From positions 1,178,001 through 1,242,000 of the forward strand of contig JAGPXD010000004.1 in assembly GCA_020746995.1 (NCBI GenBank): 64,000 bases of DNA, read 5' to 3'. How positions within the stretch are numbered: position 1 is the stretch's first letter; each line of letters begins with the position of its first letter. Source of the stretch: Plectosphaerella cucumerina. Its lineage: Eukaryota; Ascomycota; Sordariomycetes; Glomerellales; Plectosphaerellaceae. Shown here in pieces: positions 19,030 to 29,287 of the stretch. The translations under genes and the position numbers were made by a program. Under the pieces are notes generated by a model. It was given only the letters and a program-made list of their open reading frames with translations, made no database searches and was not told the DNA's origin.

Positions 19030-22000
19030 ATGACACCCGTAAGTTCATCTCACTTACACAATCCCTTCATCACTGACCATCCAGATCATGGCCTCAACCG
19101 ATGATGGCGTGGCCAGCGCAGCCACTGCTGCCAACGCCAAGCCGTCCGCTGGCACCGTGCCCAGCCGCCTTCTCACCACAGACAGGACCTACGTCGATGA
19201 CTGGCGTAGCTACTATCCGAGTGGCATCCCGCACAACTACAATGTCATTCACGAGCCTGGCTCAAAGCAGCCCGAGTTCTACACTGAGCTCTATGTGCTC
19301 GCCGAGAACTACGCCAACCCCCCTGCCGATAGCGCCGCCATCTTCAGCACAGACAATGGCAAGTTGGACAAGCGCGCCGTCGTCGACCCCAGCCAGAACC
19401 GCCGCATGAAGCTCTGGAGCGCTTCCCTGATCCAGGACACGTGCAACTCGATCCGCAAGAGGCACTGGACCATCATCCGCGACCTGGTGCAGCCCCAGGA
19501 CCCCATGGACCTGTTCCACTACTTCGATGCCCACGACATCTACGAACATGGCTTCCTGAACCTGTGGAACGTTGTCAACCACCTCTATCTCGAGAACAAG
19601 AACATCTACAAGGATGCCACCACCGAGATGTACTACGAGATCGGCGCCTGGATCGCCAGCTGGGTTGACGAGCCCGGTAACCATCTGAAGCTCATCGACT
19701 TCCACGAAACCGACATCATCTCCGTCTTCTCCGAGGACGAGAAGGACGAGCTCCGCAAGCTCAAGGACGAGTCGCTTGTTCTTACCCGCTGCACCCTCAC
19801 TCATCATGCGGACCTGCTTCGCGCCAACACCTGGGTCGAACACCGGCAGTGGACCGAGTCCTGTCTCGAGGCTCATTGGCTTGTCGGTCAAATCCATCTG
19901 TGGCTCGGTAAGTCGCCATATCCCCCGCTGCCTACACCATGAACCTGACTGACTTTTCCAAGCTGGCAAGGCTCCCCACAACACCCGTGGAGGTCTTCCT
20001 CCGCTTGCTCAACGTACCACGGACGACACCTCTCCTGCCGAGCAGGAGCAGGAGCCCACCGGCGCGGCCTCGGTTGCTAAGTCGCGGTACTTCGCTGGAG
20101 GACGTGCTTTGAGCAACCAGTACACGGGCCCCATCAGGTCGCCTATGCTGCAGTATCAGTACGGAAACCAGGCCCCTGCTTCAGTTCACTCCCCCATGAC
20201 TTTGGGGCGCCTCTCCATGAGCCCCGCCCGTGGTTCGCTGCACTCAGTCTTTCGGACTGGCGGGCGCGGCGCTGGTCAGCTTGTGTCCTCGGTCAACTTC
20301 TCCGGACCAAGCAAATCCCCCCAGACAGGCTTCCCACCCGCTGTCGTGGCCCCGACGGCCAGCATGCCCTACCAGTCTCCGGCGGCCATGCAGAACAACC
20401 CCTTTCCGGGTCGCTCTTACGCGTCCATTGCTGGCCCGACTCCTCCGGGAAGTGGTCACCTCCAGGCGACTGCCACCGGCCTCCCCGTGCCTCCTCACAT
20501 GAACATCGGTGCCCCTCACACCGCTGGACCTCGCCTGCTTCCCGAGCTGCCCGAGAAGCCCCCCACGCCCCCTCACCTGGCTTCCGCCCCCTGGCAGAAG
20601 AAGGACAAGGAGGAGCGCAAGGAGGAGTCCAACGAGACATCCGTCACCGAGACCAACGCTACCCCCCTGAACGTTGCCGAGGAGCAGCCTGGACCGCGCA
20701 GGCAGTCCCTGTCGCAGCCGCAGACAAGCGAGCGCCTCGGCGGTGGACCGCACCGCAACTTCACCGAGCAGCTCCCTTCTGCCACCTCCGCGCCCCGCAA
20801 GCTCGAGGGTGAGGCTGGCAGCGCCGGCGACGCCAACCCTCGACGCAAGACAAACTGGCAATACGAGGGAGCCAACGATCTGCACGGCCCAACCTACCGC
20901 TTCAGCCCGCCCAAGAAGCAGAACCAGAGGCAGCGCGGCTACTCCAAGCAGTCCAACTCGAACACGGATTGCCCTAACACCTTCCCCAAGGGCGCACGCA
21001 AGCACGATCCCTGGTCCCACGTCAAGTGCGATTGCGACAAATGTCTCCGTCGCAACAGGAGCGTCTACGTTATCATGGACAACCCGCCCACGACGCAGGA
21101 GAAGCAGGCTCTGTATGTCGCCTTCTCGAAGTACCTCCACGGCTACGCCATCATCGAGGACCTCTTCATCCACTCCAAGCCGAACTTGTCAACCTCGGTC
21201 ACGGGCAACCTCCTGTAAGTGCTTCAGTCCCCTCCCTCCGGGCTCCATGACTGACTGCCCGCTCAGGCTTCAGACCACCCACGAGGCCATGCTCGCCTCC
21301 ACGCTCCCGGAAAAGTACCTGCCCGAGCTGGGAACGGTGGTCAAGATGTGTGCTCTGCACCACAGCAGCTTCGGCGCCGACTAGAATTCGGGTCGTCTGC
21401 CGCGCGTCGCCGAGAACACCGTGAACCACCCGTTCCCCCAGCAGATCCCGAACGACCTCTGGGTCCCCTCCAAGCACGACGACAAGCCGTACCGCACTCT
21501 CCCGCCTGTTCCCTTCATCGCCGCCAAGCCGCCTCTGTCGATGCAGAGCAACGTCGTTCCGCGCCAGGAGCACGCCAGGCCCCTGTCCGTCTCGAGCGCC
21601 GCCGTGGATCAGCTGCGCAAGTCCTCCGGCATCAGCTCCGACGATCAGTTCGAGAAGTCGCCGACCGCGCCCTTCGCGGGCACCTCCCGCATCCCGAGCG
21701 ATCCATTCGTGGGCCAGTGCCCTCCCGGCATGAGCATTGGTGCCGCGGCGGTCCCCCCTATGCCGATTCCTCCCCGCTTGAAGGCTCGTGGCGCCTCATT
21801 TGTTGCGGCCCAGGAGGACTGGCGGTCGAAGCCTGCATCCGACGATATTGTCAAGGAGTCAAGTGATGAGGACCTTCCGGCCGGCAGCCCCAAGTCCGTT
21901 GCCTCCATCACTGTCAGCCTTCCCGCCGATGCTGCGAATGACGACAAGGAGAAGGAGCTTGTTGTTGAGGATAAGTCCACCGTCGAAAAGCCCACCACTG

Positions 22001-23685
22001 AGGAGAAGCACACTGAGGAGAAGCCCGCTGCTGAGGAGAAGGCCACTGCCGAGGATAAGTCTTCCACTGAGGACGAGTCCTCCATCGAGCAGGCTCCCCC
22101 TGTCGAGGAGAAGCGTCGATCGTCCCTCTCGCTGGCCAAGCGCCGCCCCGACAACCCCTCCAAGGAGCAGAGCACGATTGTCGACAAGTCGGATGTCGAG
22201 GCTAAGGGAAGCTCGTCCGACGAGATCAAGGCCAAGGGAGGCTCCTCTGATGAGGCAAAGGGCAAGAACGAGGCGTCCATTCCATCTTCGTCTGCCGCGT
22301 CCCCCGAGTATCCCAAGAAGAAGGAGTACAACAGCGCGACCTTCCCCAAGAGTAAGAAGCCGAATTCGAAGCAGAAGAAGAACGCGCTGCACGCCGCTCA
22401 GCAGATCTTCCAGCAAGAAGCCCATCAGAATGCCCAGCAGAGCGGTGCCGAGTCTTCTCGCCACCCAAGCATCGTTGTTGTTGCCGACACCGACTTGAGC
22501 AAGGGCATCTCCCCGGCCGAGATGGTCGGCACCGTTCGTCACAAGGGCAAGAAGAAGAAGAACAAGGGCCTCAACCTCTCACACCTTGCCTCCGAGAACA
22601 GTCTCCGCGCATCAGTCGCTGTGAGTGACCCTTCTCCCGTACCTCTTGTGATCAACACCGCTGACATCCTCCAGAATGACAACGCATCCGACGTGAGCGT
22701 CTCGGATGCTTCTTTCTGGACCGCCCCATCCCGCCAGGCCAGTGCCGAGGTCCAACAGATAGACATGTCGCAGGACAAGGCCTCGAAGCAGGCGACGCCC
22801 ACGAAGTACAAGTCTCAGAAGAAGACCGACAGCACTCCCGAGCACGCCCAAACCACCACTGGCAGCGGCATGACGCTGAACCCCATGGCTACCCCCTTCG
22901 TGTCGCCGACTGTGATCCGCAGGAAGCCCACGCCCTTGCATCTCATGGCCGCTGTGCCCCTGATGCCTCTCGGCCGCCCGAAGCACAAGAGCGCCAGCAG
23001 CAACGTCTCCATTGCGTCCTCGCGCACCATGACCCCGAGCACCTCGCCGAAGAAGCCCGCCAAGCCTGCGCAGGCTGATACTCCGACTCCGGCCGAGTCG
23101 CAGCCAGTTGAAATGGGCACCCCGTCTGAAGCAATGGATGTCGAGATGACTGACGCGCCTGATCTGCCCGAGATCGTTGCTGCTTCGCCCGAGTCGATCA
23201 GCATTGCGATGGATACGCCTGAGTCGTCCGAGATCGCCGCTCAGGAGTCGCAGAATGTCGAGGTCACGCCTGCTGAGTCGCAGAATGTTGAGACCGAGTC
23301 GACCGAGCCGCAGAGCATCGAAATCGCAGTTGCCGAGACTAAGGACGTCGAGGTCGCTGTCACTGAGACCCAGGACCTCCCGTCTGCTGAGGTGAGCACC
23401 CCTCAGGAAGACTCCAACAAGCCTACCACAACCACTCAGAAGGCTTTCGGCAAGGACAAGGAGACCCCCATCCAGACTACCACCGACGCCCCCAAGTCGA
23501 CCGAGGACGACGCCGTGCCTCCTACTGCCAAGTCCGAGCCGGAGGAGCAAGCACCCCCTGCCTCCAGCACGGGCACCATCAAGAAGAAGAAGAGCAAGAA
23601 GGGCAAGAAGAAGCAGCAGCAGAAGGATGCTGGCGCCAAGGACGCCGGCGCTTCCGGCGCAGGCGGTGCCGAGGTCAAGAACTAA
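19030..23685 (+). CDS. Large conserved low-complexity protein, interrupted by in-frame TAG
   Basis: Four exons (19030-19038, 19085-19907, 19963-21214, 21267-23685) give about 1,500 codons. An alternative start is the ATG at 19088. The N-terminal ~290 residues are a globular, Trp/His-rich domain (IRKRHWTIIRDLV, WIASWVDEPG, ANTWVEHRQWTE). A Ser/Pro-rich linker follows. Near genomic 21020-21380 lies a CDCDKCLRRNRSVYVIMDNPP section resembling a small RNA-binding (RRM-like) fold. The C-terminal ~700 codons are disordered, with Glu/Lys repeats and lysine clusters. Codon 21382-21384 is TAG, in frame on both sides. The frame is otherwise open and of the same style, so the stop may be a sequencing error, a real truncation (733 residues), a readthrough site, or lie in an unrecognised 48-nt intron (21337-21384). 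I do not recognise the family. Confidence 0.72.
21960..22130 (+). repeat. Glu/Lys-rich degenerate coding repeat
   Basis: Within the large gene, short units of the form T-x-E-[ED]-K recur (EKPTTEEKHTEEKPAAEEK). A second tract near 23240-23390 repeats ESQNVE-type units. Both are imperfect tandem repeats inside the disordered C-terminal region and probably vary in length between strains. Confidence 0.6.
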
Positions 23686-24178
23686 CTGCAGAGTGAGTTC
23701 CCCATTGCCTCACACAGTTACCATCGCTAACAGCCGAGAAGCTCTTCAAGCAAGCTCCGTCGACGCCCCCGATACCAGAGACGATCGAGTCTGGGGGCCA
23801 CGACCGAGCTAGCCTTGATCTTCACCTAGATGGCTGCCATTGGCATGCATGAAGCTGATCATTCGCCACGAGTGACGACGGAGAAACAGCCATATGGAGG
23901 CTTTAGCCACTTGGTTTGGTTGCTGCGTCCTGGCTGGGTTGAAGGGGACTCTGGATCGCTCGAGCTGGCTGGTTACGCTGAATGTGTGGATTGGGTTCTC
24001 TCAGATGCGCCAACTGTCTGGCTCGCTGAATGGAACATTAGCCCGCTCATTTGACCATCCCTGGGATAAGTTTGTGATGTTTGACGAGTACAATTCTTCC
24101 CACTCCGCCGGTTTAATCTTACAGAGCCGTGGCTCCTGCGTCTAATCGTCGTTTCTCCCTGTACATCACCCTCTCTCC
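23686..24178. other. Convergent 3' region, large gene / NDUFA2
   Basis: These 493 bases hold the 3' untranslated regions of two convergent genes. A GTGAGT...CTAACAG pair just after the stop (about 23692-23733) could be a 3'-UTR intron. No gene is supported. Confidence 0.4.
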
Positions 24179-24579
24179 TTATGCCGTCTTGACGAGCCCT
24201 GTGACGGTATCCTCGATCTGCTTGTCCGTCAGGCCCTCGAGGCTCTGGGACTTCTCGACGCCGAGGTCTGGGAACGTGTTAGCTTCGTATCGTGTCTCTG
24301 GCGGGAGAGTTCCGGACGGACCGTATCTCGCGTAGACCCTGGGGGCGGTACCGGCCGCTTCGCGCAGCATGATGGGGATCTGGGGGTTGTGCTTCTTCAT
24401 CGTGGGGTACGTCCTAGTCAGGAACGACCTGTGGGCGCACGCGCATGGTCAGTCGGTGGTGCCTTCGAGGTGGTTTGGGAGCTTGGGGCGTACCGTGTGG
24501 CGGCGCTGTGCTCAGACGTCTGGCAGAAGAGGAAGCGCACCTCCTTGAGGGCGGTCGAGAAGGCGTACTTGGTCGACAT
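24179..24579 (-). CDS. NADH:ubiquinone oxidoreductase (complex I) subunit NDUFA2/B8
   Basis: Three exons on the minus strand (24579-24494, 24428-24322, 24267-24179) encode 93 residues. The introns are 65 and 54 nt. The sequence opens MSTKYAFSTALKEVRFLFCQ and contains SFLTRTYPTMKKHNPQIPIM, LREAAGTAPRVYARY, then after the second join DLGVEKSQSLEGLTDKQIE. This matches the thioredoxin-like B8 / NDUFA2 accessory subunit (the 10.5-kDa subunit in Neurospora), located in the matrix arm of complex I. One of the usual two family cysteines is visible in FLFCQ. It is divergent from the pyruvate carrier gene, 570 bases apart. Confidence 0.93.
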
Positions 24580-25149
24580 GGCGGGCGGTGGTGGTTCAAT
24601 CGCTGTTTCGAGAGACGGGGAGGCTCAGGACGGACGTCAGGCTCTGGGAGCTTTTGCTGACCTTGAGGCGTGCCGGAATTCGAGGATGTCGTTCCTGGAG
24701 GCCGGTTTTGCCGGTATTTTCCCGACAGAGTCAATTGACGGGTGATTTGTATCTAAGAGGTGATATGCATCTACCAAGGCGATGGCGTCCGCGCACGGAG
24801 ATAGCGGTGCCGTCACCTTAATTCCCGTCCGATTATCGCTGGGGGAGGGAAGGAACAGGAACGAAAGGACCCGCCAATTGGACCGTCGCGTGCCTGCCCG
24901 CTGTGCGACTTGGTCGAAAAAGTTGACCCTCCCGCTCCATCACCGGTCCGGCCTCTTATCCGTCCAGTCGTCCCTAGGTAACCAACGTCTTCCGTCCCGT
25001 CCCTCCGAAAGGCCTCTCAACCTCGTCCGGCCCCCAACAGACAAATCTCCCCTCCACCTCAAACCGGCTCGCCTACGATCACGCCGCTGCGCTCCCTCGG
25101 ACCCGACGACCCGAAATACCTCCTCCTCAACACCATCCCAACCGTCACA
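24580..25149. promoter_or_regulatory. Divergent promoter, NDUFA2 / mitochondrial pyruvate carrier
   Basis: The region separates two divergent genes for inner-mitochondrial proteins. The carrier-side part from about 24,940 is C-rich and purine-poor, typical of a leader. No gene is supported. Shared regulation is an inference from arrangement and function. Confidence 0.5.
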
Positions 25150-25853
25150 ATGGCCTCCACGGCGAGCTTCCTCCGCGCCTCGCGCCCCGTCTTCCAGCAG
25201 CAAATGTTCAGCGGCGCCGCCGCCGGCGCCCGCACCCGCGCCGCCTTCCAGAACCCCAGCTTCCGCGCCCAGTTCTTCCGCCAGCAGTCCAAGAGGTGGC
25301 AGAGCTCCTCCTCCTCTACTGCCGAGCCTCAGGTCAGCTGGTTCAAGCGCATGTGGGACAGCCCCATCGGCCTCAAGACGGTGCACTTCTGGGCACCCGT
25401 TATGAAGGTGTGTACATATTCTTGCTTGGTCGCTGGGCTCGCAAGCTCCCTCCGAGTTACCCCCAAAGTCCGAGGATATCCAGTCTAACAACCTCCTTCG
25501 CAGTGGAGCATCGTCCTCGCCGGTATCTCTGACTTCTTCCGCCCCGCCGAGAACCTCTCTGTCACCCAGAACTTCGCCCTCACCTGCACTGGCCTCATCT
25601 GGACCCGCTGGTGCCTCATCATCAAGCCCCGGAACATCCTGTCAGTCCCTTCGCCATCCCTAGGCCTTCTTCTCCCGCTAATGTAGTCCCCTACAGCCTC
25701 GCCACCGTCAACTTCTTCATGGGCTGCGTTGGTGTCATCCAGCTCACCCGGATAGCCATGCTCCCCAAGTCCACCGACGCCGCCGTCGAGGACATCAAGG
25801 AGGACGTCAAGGAGACCGTCCCCAACCCCATCAGCGCGAGCACCAGCTCCTAA
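25150..25853 (+). CDS. Mitochondrial pyruvate carrier, Mpc2/Mpc3 type
   Basis: Three exons (25150-25407, 25504-25640, 25697-25853) encode 183 residues. The N-terminal ~50 residues are Arg/Ala/Ser-rich without acids, a likely mitochondrial presequence. The MPC domain follows: FWAPVMKWSIVLAGISDFFRP across the first join, then LSVTQNFALTCTGLIWTRW, IIKPRNILLATVNFFMG and IQLTRI. Three hydrophobic helices fit the Mpc2 form, which pairs with Mpc1 to bring pyruvate into the matrix. The C-terminal tail is acidic (VEDIKEDVKE). Intron 2 uses the donor GTCAGT. Mpc2 and Mpc3 paralogues cannot be told apart here. Confidence 0.93.
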
Positions 25854-26441
25854 GCTCCCGGACCCCCCGGGCGGATGATGTACAAACATTGCGTGTAGTC
25901 TCTGACACTACCTCTGCATCGTAGACGTCGCGGCGAGAGATCCCTTGGTTTTTTCAGGGTTTATTCGGGACGACGGGCGGCCGAGTCGCAGACGGGCCGC
26001 TCTGTAGACTAGGCGCGGGAAATACATTGTTATTTGACAGGTTCGCAGACATGACGTTACGCCCGGATGCTCACAGCCGCCAGATCATTCCAGTATTATT
26101 ATTCAACGCCTTGTGATGCGAGGCGGGCCATCCAAGGCCCAAAACATGGTGATACATGACTCCATCCTCAGTTCGTCCCCTCATTTCATCGTCCACCGGC
26201 CTCGTGTGGCTCCGGGGTACACGCAGCTCGCACCAAATCCGAAAGAGCTCGTTCATCATGAGACGGCGCCGGCCACGCCTGTCCACGGATCTGATTATGT
26301 CTTCGCATCGTCCACGACGCTGAAGAGAGGTAATGATTTGTAGGCCGGTCCTGCGGGAACAAGCCTCTGGGGCCACACGTTGAGTCCCTCATCGGAATAC
26401 TTTAAGTCATGTTAGCTCCGTCTTGCACCAAGCAATCGTGG
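25854..26441. other. Convergent 3' region, pyruvate carrier / Sel1 protein
   Basis: It holds the 3' ends of two convergent genes. A minus-strand frame (26071-26376) could be reached by splicing from the Sel1 gene, but the join is not convincing. Nothing else is seen. Confidence 0.4.
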
Positions 26442-29287
26442 TTACTCACCCTCCTGCTGCTTGCCCATCTTCGTCCGCGAGATACGCTCCCTCTGGCGCG
26501 GCCCCGTCTTGCCGACGCGCTTGAGATCCTCGAGACGCTCCCTCGCCTTGGGGAAATCCTGGGCTGCATATCTGTCAGTACGAGAAATCTCCACAAAAGG
26601 ACAAGAAACCTACAAGCTGCACGCCAGTACCACCGCTTGGCGTCCTCCATGTTGGCCGGAGCACCGATGCCCACTTCGGTAAAGTAGCCCATCGCGTACT
26701 CGGCCTTGGCCAGGCCGGCAATGGCCGCCTTGCGCGCCCACAAGTAGGCCTCGGTGTCGCTCTGCTGCAGCACACCCTCGCTACCTGTCAGATACCAGCC
26801 GCTGAGCGAGAGCTCCGACTGATGCTCTTCCTGCGCCGCGGCCTTCGAGTACCACAGGATCGACTGGCGCGGATCGATGGGACAGCCCATGAGGCCGAAC
26901 TCGTAGGCGGCGCCGAGGCGGAACTGCGAGAACTTGTAGCCCAGCTCAGCGGCCTGCCTGAACAGCGTGAAAGCGTAGGCCTCGTCGCGCAGGTAGGCGT
27001 CGTTGGGCTGGGCCGACTCGTAAAGCAGGCCGAGCTCGTGCAGGGCGTGAGGGTTGTCCACGTCGGCCCTCTCGGCAGCCCGCTTCAGCCAACTTATAGC
27101 CTCGCGGGGATTCTTGTTCTGCCCGAGAAGGCCCTTAAGCATGATCATACCCATCTTGTACATGGCAGGAGTATCTCCAAGCGTCGCAGCTCTCTTATAC
27201 CACTGGATCGCTTTGAGGGGGTCCTTCCGTGTACCGCCGCCTTCCTCGTTACCGATTTCGCAGCAGACGGCTGTCCGGTATGCCGCTGATGCATGCCCCA
27301 GCTTCGCAGCCGACTGGTACCAGGTGAATGCCTCTTTGTTGTCGGGCTCGGCGCTGAAGAGGCCACGGCCGAGGGCGTCGGCGTAGACGAACATGGCGTC
27401 GACATTCTGGGCATTGGAGAGCTTCTTGAGGATCTTGTGGGCGTCAGCCAGGTATCGCTCCCTGGCACGGCCCCGTGACCGGGGGTCTGCCAACTTCGGC
27501 ACCAAGACGTCGGAAGCCTCGATGAGCCGCTTAGCCAGCTTCAGGGCCGACTCCTGATCGTTGGGGTCGGTCTTGATGACTACACGCAGGTGCTCGAGCT
27601 CTTCCGGAGTGACGGGTATCTTGGCCTTCGCCAGAGAAGCTTGACTAGACCTCTGTGGCGCTGCTTGCTGCTGCTGTGGCTGTGGTCCCCTGGCAGCTTG
27701 ATTCTGTGATACGCCGTCGTAGTTTCGAACGGGAGCCGGCCTGTCGTTGACGCTGACCATGGAGCCCGGCATGTGACCAGGTCGCACAGGGGTCGGGTGA
27801 GAAGGCAGGGAGTCTGGGTTCGAGTTCCTTGACGGCGAAGGCCCCGTGGGCAGGCCAGGGCGCACCGGCGCAGGGGGTCCGCTGGGACGGCGGTTGTCCC
27901 AGTTGTTGTTCTGGTCCTGGTATCCTCCCTGTAGAGAGCCGTGTCGTGTCACATCCATAGGAGGCATAGGCGGCGCGTCGGATGCCATCTCAAACACCGC
28001 GGCCTGCGGCTGCCTCAGATCCGGCTGTGACTTGGTGCGGCTGAGATCAGGGTGACGAATCGGCCCAGCCTGCGGCTGCATGTGGTCGAAGGATCCCCGG
28101 GCAACGCCTGGGCCGTCATAGTTATGGCCATGGTCGGAGTGCAGTGATGGTGTGCCCCTCGCAAACTCGGGGTTGCTCATGCGGGAGGGCGCATAGTAGG
28201 GGTCCGCTGGCTCATTGGACTCCTGGATGGCATAGCCCTGGTCTCCACCGCCGTAGCCATCGTTATAGCCCATCTGCGGCGGGTATGAGCGCTGCGGCGG
28301 CTGTCGGTGTCCCGAGGCCGTCGACGGCCGCTGGGGCGCGTCCCTGCCCTGCATTCCCTGTATGGGCATAGTACCGGTGCGCTGGGGCGGTCCCGGGTGT
28401 CCTCTCGCAGCGGGAGGCGCCATCGGATCGCCGTTGTGTGCCGGCATGGTCATGCTCCGGCCGGGCGGTCCAAAATCATCCCTCGGGGGCGGCCCGCGCG
28501 AGGCAGGGCCGTCCGTCCGATAGTCTGCGCCAAAGGGTCGTGCTCCGCCAGGGCCGGCCCTGGGCTTCTCTTGATAGTCGTCGTTGTAGCGCTGAGGGGG
28601 GCCTCGGGCGTCGTTTGGGGGCCGGCTCTGCTGGCCCACGCCTATCGAAATGTCCATGCCGGCCAGCTGGTCCGCCAGCTGCCGGTCCTGCTCAAAGTTT
28701 GGTCTGCGGGTCTGCCCGGGAAAGCCGGGGTAGGGGTTGCCGAAGCCCTGGGGGCTAGTCGGGCTCTGGAATCCGTCGTGGCGGTTTGCTGGAGAAGTCA
28801 GCTTGTGTGGCCTGTGTTCAGGTGAGGAGCAAGACATACCTAATGGGTCTGAATTGGGGGCTCTGTCGTACGGTCCGGGACGGGGTCCTCCTCCTGGGGG
28901 ACCCCTCCCGGGCGGCGGATGCCCACCCCGAGGTGCCGGACCTCGGGCTGAGTCTGCGGTCGGGGGTCGTGCCATGGGCGGAGGCCGGCCTCCCTGCCCT
29001 GGCCCTGGGCCATACTGGTCCTGTGGCGGGTACCCTCGGTTGGGTGGAGGTCGGCCGTAACCGTCGGCCTGGTACTGTCCACCGTAGTCCTGCGCATAGC
29101 CTCCATCCCCGTATTGGTCCTGGCTGTAGCCGTCCTGGTGGTTGTCGTACTGCTGTTGTTGACCGCCGTACTGCTGCTGCGAGGGTCCAGGATGGTAAGG
29201 GTCCCGCGGGGGCGGCATCCTCTGGCCTGGCGGTGGCCCCTGATATGGGCGCTGAGCGCCATAGCCTCCTTGCTGCTGGTAAGCCAT
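26442..29287 (-). CDS. Sel1-repeat protein, chitin synthase regulator (Skt5/Chs4-like)
   Basis: Minus-strand exons 29287-28840, 28788-26614 and 26563-26442 give 914 residues. The N-terminal ~550 residues are Gln/Pro/Gly/Tyr-rich and disordered. The C-terminal ~350 residues hold about seven Sel1 repeats, with units such as AFTWYQSAAKLGHASA, AIQWYKRAATLGDTPAM, ISWLKRAAE, FTLFRQAAELGYKFSQ, ILWYSKAAAQ and AYLWARKAAIAGLAKAEY. A basic end follows (GPRQRERISRTKMGKQQ). Skt5/Chs4 proteins recruit and activate chitin synthase III at the membrane. The final codons GGT GAG TAA overlap a good donor (GTGAGTAAC), so a further C-terminal exon is possible. No CaaX box is seen in the form given here. The 51-nt first intron (28789-28839) reads through in frame. 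Confidence 0.85.

Noticed and set aside
26071..26376. Minus-strand frame as a final exon of the Sel1-repeat gene
   Set aside because: Reachable only with an acceptor far from the branch motif, and the encoded sequence does not resemble a Skt5 C-terminus.
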